DNA of 64,000 bases from Harmonia axyridis (GCF_914767665.1 NC_059503.1:25482001-25546000), one strand, 5' to 3'. Shown: positions 48,041 to 58,843, counted from the stretch's first letter. The notes: generated by a model from the sequence alone, not told the origin. Numbers and translations: made by a program.

Positions 48041-49296
48041 ATAGGTGTACAACTTTTGTGTCCGCCGTTTTACAATAGATGACTGTAGCGGTAAGTGGTA
48101 GTCGAAATAAATAGATCGTAGATGTCATACGATAAGCTTAGGTATTTGTAAACAAACGCCAACGAAATATTAGTCGATTTGTGTCTGCATCATAAAGTTA
48201 TTCTTGATTGAAAATGTCAGCTTACGAGCCAAATTCTCGTCATATGCAGGAGGTTTTAATTTTCTGCTTTAATATGGAGAAATCTGCGGCTGAGGCTCAT
48301 CGCATGCTCTCAAATACCTATGGTGAGGCCGCTATTACTGCCGAGAGTGGTTTCAACGCTTCAAGAACGGTGAGTTTGACGTCAAAGACCAATAAGGGAG
48401 AAGGTTTTCTAAGATGCAGAATTGGAGGCATTACTTGATCAAGACTATTGTCAAACGCAACAAGAATTGGCAGGAACATTAGAAGCGACGCAACAAGTCA
48501 TTTCGAAACGCCTGAAAGTCGTGAGAATGATTCAGAAACAATGACATTGGGTGCCGTACGAGTTGAAGCCGAGAAATGAACGGCGTTTGTTTGCTTGTAA
48601 ACAGCTGCTTGCAAGGCAAAACAGAAGAGATTTCTGCATCGCATTAAGATTGGAGACGAAAAATGGTCACATTACAATAATCCCAAGCGCAGAAAATCAT
48701 GGGGATATCCCGGTCATGCTTCCACGTCTACGGCCAAACCGAATATTCATGGTTCCAGGGTCATGCTCAGTATTTGGTGAGACCAGCTCGGCGTAGTGTA
48801 TTATGAGTTGTTAAAACCGACTGAAACAATCAATGGCGTTATCGAACGCAATTAATGCGCTTAAGCCTAGCATTGAAAGACAAACGGCCGCATTACAACG
48901 GGAGACATGATTAAGTGATTTTACAGCATGACAAACCTCGACCCTATGTTGCGAAAGTGGTCAAGACATACTTGGAAACGTTGAGATGGGAAGTTCTACC
49001 CCACCCCTCATATTCTCAAAACGTTGCTCCCTCGGACTGTCACTTGTTTCGATCATGGCACACGGCTTGGCTGACCAGCGCTTGGTCTTATGAAGAAGTA
49101 AAAAATTGGATCGATTCGTGGATCGGTTCAAAAGATGACTAGTTTTTTCAACACGAGATTCCTACGCTGCCCGAAAGATGGGAGGAAGTAGTGGCCAGTG
49201 ATGAACAATACTTTGAATCATAAATGTATATCCAGTTTTCAACAATAAAGCCTCGAATTTGGGAAAAAAACGGCGGAATCAAAGTTGCACGCCTAT
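48041..49296 (+). mobile_element. mariner element, mauritiana-like
   Basis: The inverted repeats ATAGGTGTACAACTTTTGTG (left) and its near inverse ending TTGCACGCCTAT (right) bound a 1.26-kb element. Both continue into TCCGCCGTTTT. A TA dinucleotide lies at each edge. The length matches the family. Confidence 0.85.
48214..49223 (+). pseudogene. mariner (Mos1-like) transposase, lightly frameshifted
   Basis: It starts MSAYEPNSRHMQEVLIFCFN with the paired HTH region. VPYELKPRN (linker) follows, then after a frameshift FLHRIKIGDEKWSHYNNPKR (first catalytic Asp), YYELLKPTETINGVIERN, then LQHDKPRPYVAKVV (second Asp), and SQNVAPSDCHLF (third Asp). The last two are 34 residues apart. It ends LPERWEEVVASDEQYFES and a stop at 49221. 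At least four frame shifts and one stop separate these blocks, but all three catalytic residues are retained, so decay is recent compared with the other relics. Confidence 0.9.
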
Positions 49297-50242
49297 GTAT
49301 TATTATTGAAAGTTCTCAAGCAATAGTTTCGTGAAAAAGTTAATGTGGATATGATAACCAGAACCATAGAATATTCAAAAACACAAGGGGCGCATGAATC
49401 AATAGCCCTAAAAAACTCTTCATATTACGTCACTCGTCAGTGATTTTCTTATCTTTTTAATTGAAATTTTAAATTGTCAACTGAACCGCGAAGAATTTCC
49501 AGTTCATAACAAAATATGACACTATAAGAATGCATAAAAAACATCGAGGTAAAATCGTCACCTGAAGTAATTCATAGAACAAATCATCCTGGTGGAAATT
49601 CAGCATCCGCCAAGCGGACGCCAATGAATCTGATGGTTTTCCGATTTCCGCCGGATCAAAATGTTCGAACGCGATTTACATAATTTCCACCGTGCTGGCA
49701 GTTTGCGGTGTATTTTATTACACTTTATCGTACATGACGGGTAATCTTGTAATTATACCGGAGGATCTTGCTCGTCGCGCAGTGCGTCGCCATATTTCAG
49801 TTGTAATTTAAGTCTTATCTGGATGTAAACGCCTCAACATAGCCTTATCGTTTAGGGTGGGGAAGAAACTTATTTATTATCTGAACGTTCTTCCCGGATT
49901 TATGATATCGTTGATGAAAAAGGGATAAAGTCTAGGTTCGTTTCATTACGAAGAAATCGTAGCATCCTTTGGGAGTTAACGTTCGTTTATCTTGGCTCCG
50001 ATCGGAAAAATCGATCGTTTAATGGCTTGTTTATGAATCAATCTTGTTTTCGCGATGTTTCCGATACGCCGCCATAGAAGAATTGATAGGAAGTCTCGGA
50101 AAACAAATTCAATCCATCAGAAATTTTGGTCATAATCCGGAAAAACAATCGCCAATCCTATAGGGAGAGAGAGACACAGTCCAACGACCTGCGACACGCA
50201 TACCTTCAAGATAGGGATGGGCAAATATGATCGAAATATTGA
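49297..50242. other. unique segment, CpG-richer from 49550
   Basis: No repeat or coding signature. Runs such as GGAGGATCTTGCTCGTCGCG near 49758 are unlike the surrounding transposons and could be conserved non-coding sequence. Confidence 0.35.
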
Positions 50243-50399
50243 TATACACTAACTGACAAAGAAACTGTAACACCCAGAAGGAACTGTTTAAATTATAATT
50301 TTTTTGGTAAAATATGGATAGTGTAGCAAGGAGTAAATGATTGAAATTTAAAGAAAAAAACGGAGAGTTTACAATTTTTTTTAATAATGTTCAAACGTC

Positions 50400-50512
50400 C
50401 ACCGCGATTATTTATACACTCCCCAACTCTCCTTGTCTCAGATCCGCCAAAGTCCGTGGGGGCTGGGGTAAAGTTCCAAGCTTTCTACCCATGGTGTCCC
50501 AAACGTGCTCTA
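50400..50512 (-). pseudogene. Tc1-like transposase, C-terminal part
   Basis: The minus strand reads VEHVWDTMGRKLGTLPQP, then PRTLADLR and a stop. It continues directly from SPDLSPIEH at 52587 on the other side of the hAT element, as expected for the SPDLxPIEHVWDxxxR motif around the final catalytic residue of Tc1-like transposases. Confidence 0.8.
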
Positions 50513-52578
50513 CAGGGCCCCCGCAACCGCGCGTTCAACGCGTGCACCGCACGCGGGCGCCACTCTTAAGGGGCGCCAAAATCTCTTATAGACCGCATGA
50601 AAATCCGAAAGACCAAAGATTTTTGAAAAAGATTTTTTTTATTTTTTCAACAATTTTAAACGTGCTAAGACATCTTTTACACATCCAAACAAGTTCCCGA
50701 ACGTCACAATCCCTATAAAATAACCTCGGCCACAGATTGCAATTATACGATTCTTTTCGAGTAAACAAATCATAAATAATCATCCCTTTGTCGGTACGTG
50801 ATTTCTTTATGGAACACCTTGCACCGGACGGCGGGCACCATTTCTTCGATCATCACTAAAACGCATATGGTACACATAAACAATCATAAATACCGAAGCG
50901 ATAGCTTTTAGCCAGGGGAATTACTGAAACTTTCGCCACCATCTGTAGGAAAAATACTACATGTTACATAGAATTTCTGAAACTAACAAAATCTGCTTGC
51001 TATGCTATAACAGCAGAAACCTATCCAAAGAATAGTTATTTTGTTTCGAAACGTTTAGGGGTTGAGGTCAAGACGCAAAAAATTAAAATACTCAGATAAT
51101 TGGAAAAATTTGTATTTTGTGTAATTATGGTTTGTTTTACTGTTTCTTGTTGTGATTAAATTAAATTTTATGAAATGGTAAGTACCTATCCACATACAGT
51201 ATTAGCATTTCTATTAGTCTATACAATTCGATATTTTTTTTTTCTGTTTAAAATGGTGCACATCCTAAATTAGCCCATACCTATATACTATAATATTATT
51301 TTTCGGCAACCGTCCGGGAAGTGCTCACTTCCCGGACGCTTTTTCTCTGAGAAAGTAGCATTTCCCGGCCTAGTCCGGAAAGTACGTACTTCCCGGACTA
51401 GGCCGGAAAAGAATCATAGAATCCATAGCAACCGAGATAACGGCTGACAGTTCATATGAAATTAGTTGTCAAAAATTTGCATGTTTTTTTATCGCAATCG
51501 CAATAAAATATGGAAAGCAGCAGCGATAGTGTTATTTTACATGGTTGCCGAAAAAATATTGTACGCAACACGCCCGAAAATGGTTTTTTTGGACTCACAG
51601 ACTTCCAGGACTCGCTTACGCTAGTCCTGGAATTTTGTCTATTCGTCCGAAAAAAACCCTATTTTCCGGACTTGTTACGTAAATTACTATTTTATTTGCT
51701 TCAAATAGGGAAGTATTGTTTGTAATTGTGAAAAAATTGAATCGACTTTGATATTTTGAATTTGTTTCCTGGGGCCACCATCATATTATACTTAATTTTT
51801 TTTTAATATGCACCCTGGATCTGTATTATTTATTTGATGTTCGTAGCCGTTTGACATTCTAAAAAAATTATATTTCACCTTTGCCAAAAATTAATTATTA
51901 TAACAGGAACAGGGTATGTGCTTCAGATCGGTCTTAACTTATTATTATTATTAATATTAACTCCATTTAGGTTTAAAGGCTCGGATTTAAGGTTTAAATT
52001 CATAAAAATGAAAACATACGGGTTATTCTCAAAGGGATGGCGCAAAGTAAATCATGGGTGAATGTCCTTACCAATTTTGGATCAAGTTTTCCTTAAATTC
52101 TAGGAGCCATACAAGAGAAAACGACCTTCTGATGCAAAATTTCGAGAGCAAAAAAAAGCAAGACTTCAACAAAGGGAGAAGATGGCTGGGAGTATGGAAT
52201 AATATTTTATAATTATCAATAATAATATTAATATTTTAATATAATATTATGAATAATTTAAAGAAGAATAAAGCTCAGGTTTTGAAAACTCTGCAGTTTC
52301 ATTACAAAATTAAAATAAAATGCGGTTTTGATCGAATGCTTGAATAAAATAATGAAACATTTAAAAAATGTATTTTGCAACAACTGACAGCATAAAGTTC
52401 TTAAGGCATTCAATAAAGGTTGCTGATAGTTTTTTTAACCCTTCTACAAATAAATTCCTAACAAAAACTCAAACATTTTTTGCCGATTATCCTGCGACGT
52501 TTTTCTCCACTTTCCCCCCTTAAGGGGCGCCAAAATATTTTCGGCACGCGGGCGTTGATGACCCTTGCGGGGGCCCTG
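50513..52578. mobile_element. hAT-type non-autonomous element, 2066 bp
   Basis: The termini are CAGGGCCCCCGCAA and its inverse TTGCGGGGGCCCTG. A perfect 8-bp target duplication, GTGCTCTA, flanks it (50505-50512 and 52579-52586). Near both ends TTAAGGGGCGCCAAAAT recurs as an internal subterminal direct-orientation block (50568 and 52521). The interior contains no hAT transposase motif. It includes a twin-hairpin region (51299-51558) and a short ORF at 51510-51725 with no known family. Confidence 0.9.
51299..51558. repeat. twin hairpins inside the hAT element
   Basis: CGTCCGGGAAGTGCTCACTTCCCGGACG (51311-51338, read as two 14-bp halves) is followed by a second stem, GGCCTAGTCCGG ... CCGGACTAGGCC (51369-51403), also with an AAGTACGTACTT core. 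The pair is enclosed by ATTTTTCGGCAACC and GGTTGCCGAAAAAAT at 51299-51312 and 51543-51557. A related CCAGGACTCGC ... AGTCCTGG stem lies at 51606. Confidence 0.75.
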
Positions 52579-53390
52579 GTGCTCTATGGGCGAAAGATCG
52601 GGGGAACTGGGCGGCCATTGCAAAAGATTTACATGGATCAATTCGAAAAAGTTTAAACTAACACTGGCAACATGAAGTCTAGCACTATCTTGCTGAAATA
52701 TTGGATTCTGGAGCCGGTCAAAGTAAGGGAGAAAATATGGCTCCGCTATTTCTTGAAGGTAACGCTGTGCTGTCATGTTACCTCGAATAAAGACTAAAGA
52801 TGACCTACTTGCATGTGCAATAGAATTCCATACCATAACACCTACTGTCCGGTGTACATGATGCTCATCATCAAACTGAGATTATCGTTTTTCTCCCCGA
52901 CGTAGCCTAACCCTTCTTCGGCCATCATGTGCACCCAAGGAGAATTGAGATTCATCAGAAATTACGACCTGAAGCCATTCCGATGTTGACGTTCTCTGCA
53001 TCACTGTTTGAATCGTTGCCGGCGATGCTCAACCATCAGAGGTAACACAAGATGTGGTCGATAATGCTGCAGTCCAAAAGACCTTATCCGGTGATAAACC
53101 GTTCTGACAGTTACAGGATGGCCTTATTCTCCTAAAACTCATCAGCCAAAGATCGAGTTGTCGCATATCGGTCTCTAATGGCCATAAATCTAAGACGTCG
53201 ATCTTGAACTTCATTTATGCCCCTTCGACGACCAGTGCCTACTCTTCTTCGATTTTGGACATTATCAAACCACTCTTGAAAAAATCTCATGACAGTTGTT
53301 GGATTTTTGTTCGTACGGTTAGCGATTTCTCAAAATGACAACCCCGCCTCCCGTAGACCAATAATTCGACCTCTTTCAAATTCACTTAGC
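52444..53390 (-). pseudogene. Tc1-like DD34E transposase, N-terminal and core part
   Basis: In order on the minus strand: RLSEFERGRIIGLREAG-type start (LVKFERGRIIGLREAGLSF), EIANRTNKNPTTVMRFFQEW, GRRRGINEVQDRRL, then VMVWNSIAHASRSSLVFIRG (VWG-type motif), IFQQDSARLHVASVS (second catalytic Asp) and LLQWPPSSPDLSPIEH, where the hAT entered. Stops and frame changes occur in the middle (about 52840-53100), and the first catalytic residue region is eroded. The part below 52579 belongs to the hAT, so the frame at 52444-52578 is accidental. Confidence 0.85.
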
Positions 53391-53459
53391 TGGCGATATA
53401 TTCCGCGTACACGTGGGTACCCGGAATTCTGCTACCCAAGAAATTTCAAGCTCTGGCAC

Positions 53460-53740
53460 CATCCCCAGTGAGCTCAAACAATATCTGGACCAACTATTAC
53501 TAGAGAAAAAGCCTGATCCAATAAACTTCTGGTTGAATTTTCAACATACCAAGCCAGTTTTTTTCAGAAATAGCTGTGAAATATTTAATATGCCAAGCTT
53601 CCTCAGTCTTGTCAGAATGAGTTGCATCAGTTGTAAATTTGGCAGTACCGGATAATTGAAGGAGATTGACAGGAAAACACATCAAGCAGAGAGTGCTTCT
53701 GATGTCTATAGCATATAGTGTTGTTTTTCGTCAGTGTGAA
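53460..53740 (+). pseudogene. hAT transposase dimerisation-domain fragment
   Basis: The plus strand reads SSELKQYLDQLLLEKKPDP, INFWLNFQHTKPVFF, then NMPS in a frame that shifts to ASSVLSE and NLAVPDN, and finally RRLTGKHIKQRVLLMSIAY. This matches the C-terminal hAT (Ac) dimerisation domain: YL-x-[EQ]P, DPIxWW, P-x-SVPSER and R-[RN]-L-x-[AG]-x4-x-LL. Two frame shifts are present. It is the edge of another hAT, unrelated in position to the one at 50513. Confidence 0.75.
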
Positions 53741-54214
53741 ATACATAATGATTTTATCCCTCTTTCAATGACGGTAATAGGGAATTCTGTTTATATTGGT
53801 TGGGCTGTCATGTGTTATTTATTATACAGGCGGTTTGAAGGTTTTTATTGCAGGGAATGTTGAGAAACGCAGCGGAGCGGAACAACCTTATGTTGTTCCT
53901 AAGAATCAAGGATGAAATATGAAAAAGGGGTCAGCAAACTGGGCCGAATAGCCGCCCCTCAAGTAGAGGCGCCCGAAACGTTCGCTTCACTGTTTTACCC
54001 CGGCTCTGGGTGTGGTACTGACGGTGCTAGGTACATGTGGTCATGGTCTTTTTTGAGTGATGTCTTGAAGAACTTCAGGAAACGTTCGAAGTTTGAATGA
54101 GTAAATTAATGGACAGGGTGCACCGAATGGTTTCAGAGCTAAAGCCAAATAAATGTATTTTTAGAAATCCGAAAAATATTTAACATATCGAATTGAAATT
54201 CAGTCTTTTTCAGG
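53741..54214. other. no gene recognised
   Basis: A GC-richer patch lies at 53930-54060. An ACAGGGTGCACC element tip lies at 54113. Confidence 0.3.
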
Positions 54215-54569
54215 GTATCGAAAGCTTTCCTGCACACTGGCTTTTAGGTCCGGCAATATTTTGACGCTTGCCAGTTTATATATTTTTGAAATTTCGTGTT
54301 ATATTTATAGCAACATAAGCTCTTTCAAACGTAACGAAGAGATTCATAACATGAATACACGCCGAAAAGGATTGATTCACACGCAGGTTGCAAAATACAG
54401 GATTGCTCAGAGTGCACCTAACTATCTAGGACCACGTATTTTTAATCATTTATCGGAAAATATTAGGTCCAGTTCAACACTTAAGATGTTTAGGACGCGT
54501 CTTAAAGCATTTTTGATGCAGAATACTTTTTATACTGTGCAAGATTTTTTTAACTGTCCTGTACATTAA
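54215..54569 (+). pseudogene. LINE C-terminal fragment (LINE-G)
   Basis: In frame: GNILTLASLYIFEISCYIYS, then NMNTRRKGLIHTQ, YRIAQSAPNYLGPRIFNHLS, and MFRTRLKAFLMQNTFYTVQD before a stop at 54567. The LPSLYIxE, H-x-YxTRxK, Y-x-G-x-[KR]-[IL]-[YF]N-x-LP and F-[KR]-x2-[LV]K-x-[YF]L patterns mark the end of the reading frame of insect jockey/CR1-type LINEs. There is no stop inside the fragment. The copy is heavily 5' truncated. Its 3' untranslated part continues into the palindrome at 54585. Confidence 0.8.
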
Positions 54570-54720
54570 TATAAGTTTTATATTATAAGACAATTATTAC
54601 ATTGTATCGGAAACGTCAAAAATTTTAAAATATAGAAATATCAACAAACTTCAACATAGAAATCAAAAACAATTATACAAACATATGTTTGTATAATTGT
54701 TTTTGATTTCTATGTTGAAG

Positions 54721-56243
54721 CAGGGGCGGATCCAGGGGGGGGGCCATGGGGGCCATGGCCCCCCCCTCGCGGACCTTATAACTATAAAAGTGTATCCTGA
54801 ATTCCCGAAAAATATGCACTCATTAAGTTTTAAAATTTTTTTTTTCCAATAGATAGCTTTAGTTATCTGTATTACGCGTTTAATAAGTCCGATCGGGTTC
54901 CACAACATGGCGTTAGAAAGATGAGATTTTGTACTACATAATCTTTTGCGACAGTTTTGTGATAAGTTTACTCAGCGCGCGTTGAAGATGGACAAAATAA
55001 CAAAGAAAAAATACGTTATATTTGAGTTTTTCTTCGATAAAGGCGAAAATGCGAGCCAAGCGGCTGAATAGTGTTTATGTTCTTGATACTGTAATAGCCA
55101 ATTACGCGCAATTTTGTTTTCGTCGATTTCGTTCCGGTAATTTTTATGTCAAAGATGCTTGATGCTGGAGACCAATTGTCTAAAATATCGACAAAATCAA
55201 GGACATTTTCGGGTCCTGTTTCCATTGCTCAAGAGTTGAAGATTGCGTAAAAAACCTTTTTGAACCATTTGCAAAAGGCTGGTCTCAAGAAGAAGCTAGA
55301 TGTATGGGTACCACACGAGTTACTGCAAAAAACCTCTTGGACCGAATTTCCATTTGCGAATCGCTGCTGAAACGCAATAAAATAACCCCATTGTGGAAAC
55401 GGTTGGTGGCTGGTGATGAAATGTGAATGACTTACGACAACGTCAAGTGAAAACGGTCCTAGTAAAAAAGCGGTGAGCTGTCGGAAACGGTCAGGAAGGT
55501 TTTGCTGTGTATTTGGTGGGATTGGCAGGGAATTATCTACATAAGCTGCTCCCCTAAGGCACAAATATTGACTCGGATCTGTACTGTCAACATTTAGACC
55601 TTCTGAAGGAAGCAATTGCCCAGAAGCAACCACCAGGAGAGGAATTGTGTTCCTTGGGGACAACGTAAGGCCATACACATCAATAGTGACTCGCCAGAAG
55701 TTCTTATGCATCCACCTTATAATCCGGACCTGGCACCAAGGGATTATCATATCTTGCTGTCCATGGCGAACAATTTTGCTGGTGAAAAATTCGTTTTAAC
55801 AGAGGCTTGTGAAATTCGACTGTCTCAATTTTTCGCCAATATCGACTAGGGCTTCTATGAGGGAGGCATACACAAACCTTCAAAAAAGCAACAAGTTATA
55901 GAACAAAACGGCGCATATTCGAAAGGAAACGGATCATTCTAACTGTGGTAATTAAATCTTGATTTTTATGCAAAAATAATGATTTTTTTCTATACCTCAT
56001 ACTTTCTTGTGCCCGAGTTTTCTCATGAAATACATCTACATATATTCATGAAATTGTTCGAACTTGTTTTTGTACTACAAATATTTTGGAAACTGAATAT
56101 GATATGATTTACTAAAATACATCTTTCTATAAAAAAACACGTGTCTTGATAGGCACCAACAAAAAATTCCGCTATTTTGCTAATCGATATCAGCCGTGAC
56201 TTTCTATGGCCCCCCCCTCAGACATCGCCTGGATCCGCCCCTG
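54721..56243 (+). mobile_element. hAT element, 1523 bp, carrying a mariner relic
   Basis: The termini are CAGGGGCGGATCCAGG and its inverse CCTGGATCCGCCCCTG. A perfect 8-bp duplication, TGTTGAAG, flanks it at 54713-54720 and 56244-56251. Poly-G/C tracts follow the tips (GGGGGGGG, CCCCCCC). The coding debris inside belongs to a mariner, not to hAT. Confidence 0.9.
54988..55930 (+). pseudogene. mariner transposase (mori-like), heavily decayed
   Basis: It begins MDKITKKKYVIFEFFFDKGE with ASQAAE, the HTH start of mariner. Broken readings follow: VWWDWQGI-like text (CIWWDWQGIIYI), DLLKEAIAQK, and a C-terminal stretch with LMHPPYNPDLAPRDYHILLS. The latter contains the PYSPDLAPxDYH block with the last catalytic Asp. 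Many stops and shifts occur. It is older than the hAT that carries it and the palindrome that the hAT entered, which implies the hAT moved it here. Confidence 0.8.
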
Positions 56244-56315
56244 TGTTGAAGTTTGTTGATATTTCTATATTTTAAAATTTTTGACGTTTCCGATACAATG
56301 TAATAATTGTCTTAT

Positions 56316-56346
56316 GGAAATAAAGATTTGATTGATTGATTGATTG
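56316..56346 (+). repeat. LINE 3' tail with (GATT)n
   Basis: GGAAATAAAGATTTGATTG followed by GATTGATTGATTG. An AATAAA signal and a short tandem tail fit the 3' end of LINE-G, now on the far side of the hAT. Confidence 0.6.
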
Positions 56347-57221
56347 TACCTACTTGGCAATTTTTCATTGCAAAATTGATTATAAAATAAGAAATATGAT
56401 CTAGGTTTCCTCTTCAATTTTATGATGTAGTTTCACATATCTTCTGCATCCTCACACTCACATATAAACTCGACGAGTTTATCTTCGAATCTAAATGAGT
56501 ACAGTTAATCGACTCTCCTACGGAAAGTCTAACTCAATATTTATCGTGGACACAACTCTCCCAGTTAATTAGTAATTTTCTCATTACAAACGAACGAAAA
56601 AAAGATGAGAGCAAACTCGCTGATCACGGTGTACTCTAGTCCTTTACCTTTATTATTCATATCTCGACACAAATCTTGGGCGCGCCAATGTACATTTGAT
56701 TTACAATGATAATTCGGTGTCTGTGATGAGGGTGACGCTTGAACTGTTATTTATGACGCGAACGCTACACGGCTAAAAAAAAAACGTGTGGGTTTGATGA
56801 ATTGCCAGATACTATTTCTAATTAGAAGAGAGTGCTCTGGTGAAGGCACGACTCACGTTTTTGCGAATCAGTCCATCGGTTCATGTGTCGAGAAAATGAG
56901 GCTCTGTATCGCTAAATCTGAACGATTAAACGTTTCGCTAATGGTTCTCGACTATTGGAAGATGTTATTCGAGGCTTTTTAGCGCTAGATGTGTTTTTCG
57001 CGTCAAATCGAGTTCCTGCAGCCACGTACCGATTAGATGAATCGTGCAAGAATGTTGAGTTGACTAGCGGAGTCTCGGACCGCAAATTTCGCTTTCAGGT
57101 TCCGTGATTTATATGGAAATACTCTGGCAATGGGTGTGGCACTATACTTCCTCGTCCTTCGCTACTATTATAGGAAATATCAAGGTCCACTTGGAAAATT
57201 TACGTTTGAAATTGAAGTCGA
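56347..57221. other. unique segment, CpG-richer
   Basis: No transposon motif. It contains homeodomain-type sites (AGTTAATTAGTAATT near 56563) and a GCGCGCC core at 56680. It could be regulatory DNA of the host gene. Confidence 0.35.
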
Positions 57222-57425
57222 GGAAGAATATCGTTTAAAAGTTAGCTGGTACTTCATGGGGTGGGGTGGTGGTGCCAGCATTCCTCATACAGCAGCTTTG
57301 GCTTTGGTTTTTTCTGCTGCTGAATACCGTCGTTCTGTTTGGTTCAATAGTGTTCATGTTCATAAAATTGATGCACAGCTTAACGTTTCTATGAGAATTA
57401 TCAGTGAAACCATTGACCACTTGGT
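57222..57425 (+). pseudogene. LINE post-RT fragment (LINE-H)
   Basis: The frame reads AALALVFSAAEYRRSVWFNS, then VHVHKIDAQLNVSMRIISET. The LALVYSTAEYCAPVW and H-x-x-K-[IV]D-x-QLN-x-[TS]MRIIxGT patterns are hallmarks of the post-RT region of jockey-like LINEs. The reading stops where a TACAGGGTG-family arm begins at about 57435. Confidence 0.75.
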
Positions 57426-57434
57426 AAATACTTG

Positions 57435-58174
57435 TCCAAGAACGCCTGAAACTATCGCTTTGCGACCTTTTGGTTTTTTCATACGAATTTGATGGGATTT
57501 CTGTTTTTGTCAGAACCTAAAGACACAATTTGGTTTTTCGCAATGCATCAGTTGAAGAATATCTTTTTTCTGCCATAACTTCAGAACACCTGAAATTATC
57601 GCTTTGCGACCTTTAGATTTTTTCATGCCAATTTGATGGAATTTCTGTTTCTGTTAAGAAAATCCTATTATTACATTCGAAATTTCGGAGTAAAATGAAC
57701 AAAACAATGAACTTCTGACTTAGCGCCCCCTATCGAAAGCCACAAAAACAAATTTATCATGAGTATATTTTGTCCTCAATCAACAAGATATTATCTTTCA
57801 GACGAGATCTAATTTGCTCAAAAATGTTGAGCCAAACTGAAGTTACAGGCGTTTCAATCAGTCAGATTTCTCCCTTTCACCTACCCTTATTTGATGTCGT
57901 AAAATGGAAAGTGACAATTCAAAAAATAGAGAATTTTCCAAGGATTACTGTGATGATATTTTTTCTTCAACTTCATATGAAACATTTTCGAGTAAAATTC
58001 ATTTTTCTACTCGACGGTCGCTATTACGCCCCCTAGCGTTAGAGGTATGAACTTCAAAACAATTTCCAGTGTGTTCTCTTGTTTACTTTAGTGGTAAAAT
58101 TTTTTACCGCAAGTCTCTACGATGAGTGGATCCTGAGATATAGCCGCTTACCTCGCTTATTTGCCCACCCTGTA
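57435..58174. mobile_element. right half of long-TIR family 1
   Basis: Matches 15690-16445 closely through its length: the CTATCGCTTTGCGACCTT module, the CCCCTAGCG-type stretch, and the right tip TTATTTGCCCACCCTGTA. No left arm exists here; the left neighbour is LINE-H. Confidence 0.8.
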
Positions 58175-58510
58175 CAGTTACTCCCGGGTCACCCTGAATG
58201 TAATATAATGCAAAAATGTGTTTACAGTTCTTACACTTTGCTGCATGAAAATCTAAAGGTGTAAGATCTGATGAACCTCTTCGAATCCGTCTATACCGGA
58301 GTATTAGAATCTCTTGAGAAACCTTATTGTTCAAAATCAATTAACCCAAATGATGCAGCGTTTCGAAAGTTATACAAATTTTTGCATTTTATCTCCTGTA
58401 TCTCCAAAAGGAAGTGCCAACAGAATATTTGATAAGCTGCTTTGAATCAGTATAGATCTAGGATGTTAGGCCTAGGCCTCAAGAGAAATAGCTAGAGATA
58501 TCGGAAGAAA
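58175..58510. other. no gene recognised
   Basis: A CACCCTGAATGTAA-like tip at 58190 directly follows the half element; it could be a second small insertion. Confidence 0.3.
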
Positions 58511-58843
58511 ATGGGAATCTGCGCAGCAAAAAGCAGAAAAAACGCCGAAAGACCAAATAAGATTTCAAGTATGGTAATATTTCTCAAGCAGACTGCATCT
58601 GGTTGTAATAAATCTTCTGAATCCATTGTTTTGGCTCCCAAATTTGACGAGACAATGCTAAATTTGGAAAGTATTTCGGACGCACTGAATACAGACACCG
58701 CAAGACTGTCGAAAACGGAGAGATCAAAGTGTAGCCATTTAAAATTGGAAGCAGAAACTAGCAAAGAAATTGATCATCATGAAGAGCAGATTGATTTGCC
58801 AGCTAGCAACTATAGTTCAACAGAAAATTCAATTCAATGCTGA
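58511..58843 (+). CDS. hypothetical 110-residue frame
   Basis: The frame begins MGICAAKSRKNAERPNKI and ends STENSIQC. It is rich in Ser, Lys and Glu, suggesting a disordered linker. I do not recognise it. Downstream, near 59100, FLTGYIAYIAGYRV recalls the LxGYIAY segment seen at the end of THAP/P-like transposases, so both may be debris of one element. It may equally be a chance frame. Confidence 0.2.
   Translation: MGICAAKSRKNAERPNKISSMVIFLKQTASGCNKSSESIVLAPKFDETMLNLESISDALNTDTARLSKTERSKCSHLKLEAETSKEIDHHEEQIDLPASNYSSTENSIQC

Larger units (their letters stand above)
50243..53420 (-). mobile_element. Tc1-like element split by a hAT insertion
   Basis: The 3' end lies at the left (CACTAACTGACAAAGAAACTGTAACACC near 50248, a Tc1-type terminus given in two parts here: CACTAACTGACAAAG and AAACTGTAACACC). 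The transposase 3' part is at 50400-50512 and the rest at 52579-53390. The 2.07-kb hAT element sits between them. The 5' terminus at the right is missing and abuts a hAT transposase fragment near 53460. Confidence 0.8.
54585..56315. repeat. perfect 100-bp-arm palindrome, split by a hAT
   Basis: The left arm is 54585-54684. The right arm is 54685-54720 plus 56252-56315, once the hAT and one 8-bp target duplication are left out. The 36 + 64 bp of the right arm match the left arm exactly as far as I can compare them by eye. The centre, ACAAACATATGTTTGT, has no loop. The palindrome begins within the LINE-G 3' region. Confidence 0.9.

Noticed and set aside
52444..52578. Tail of the Tc1-like frame beyond SPIEH
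   Set aside because: This part is hAT sequence read through by chance; the true continuation is at 50400-50512.
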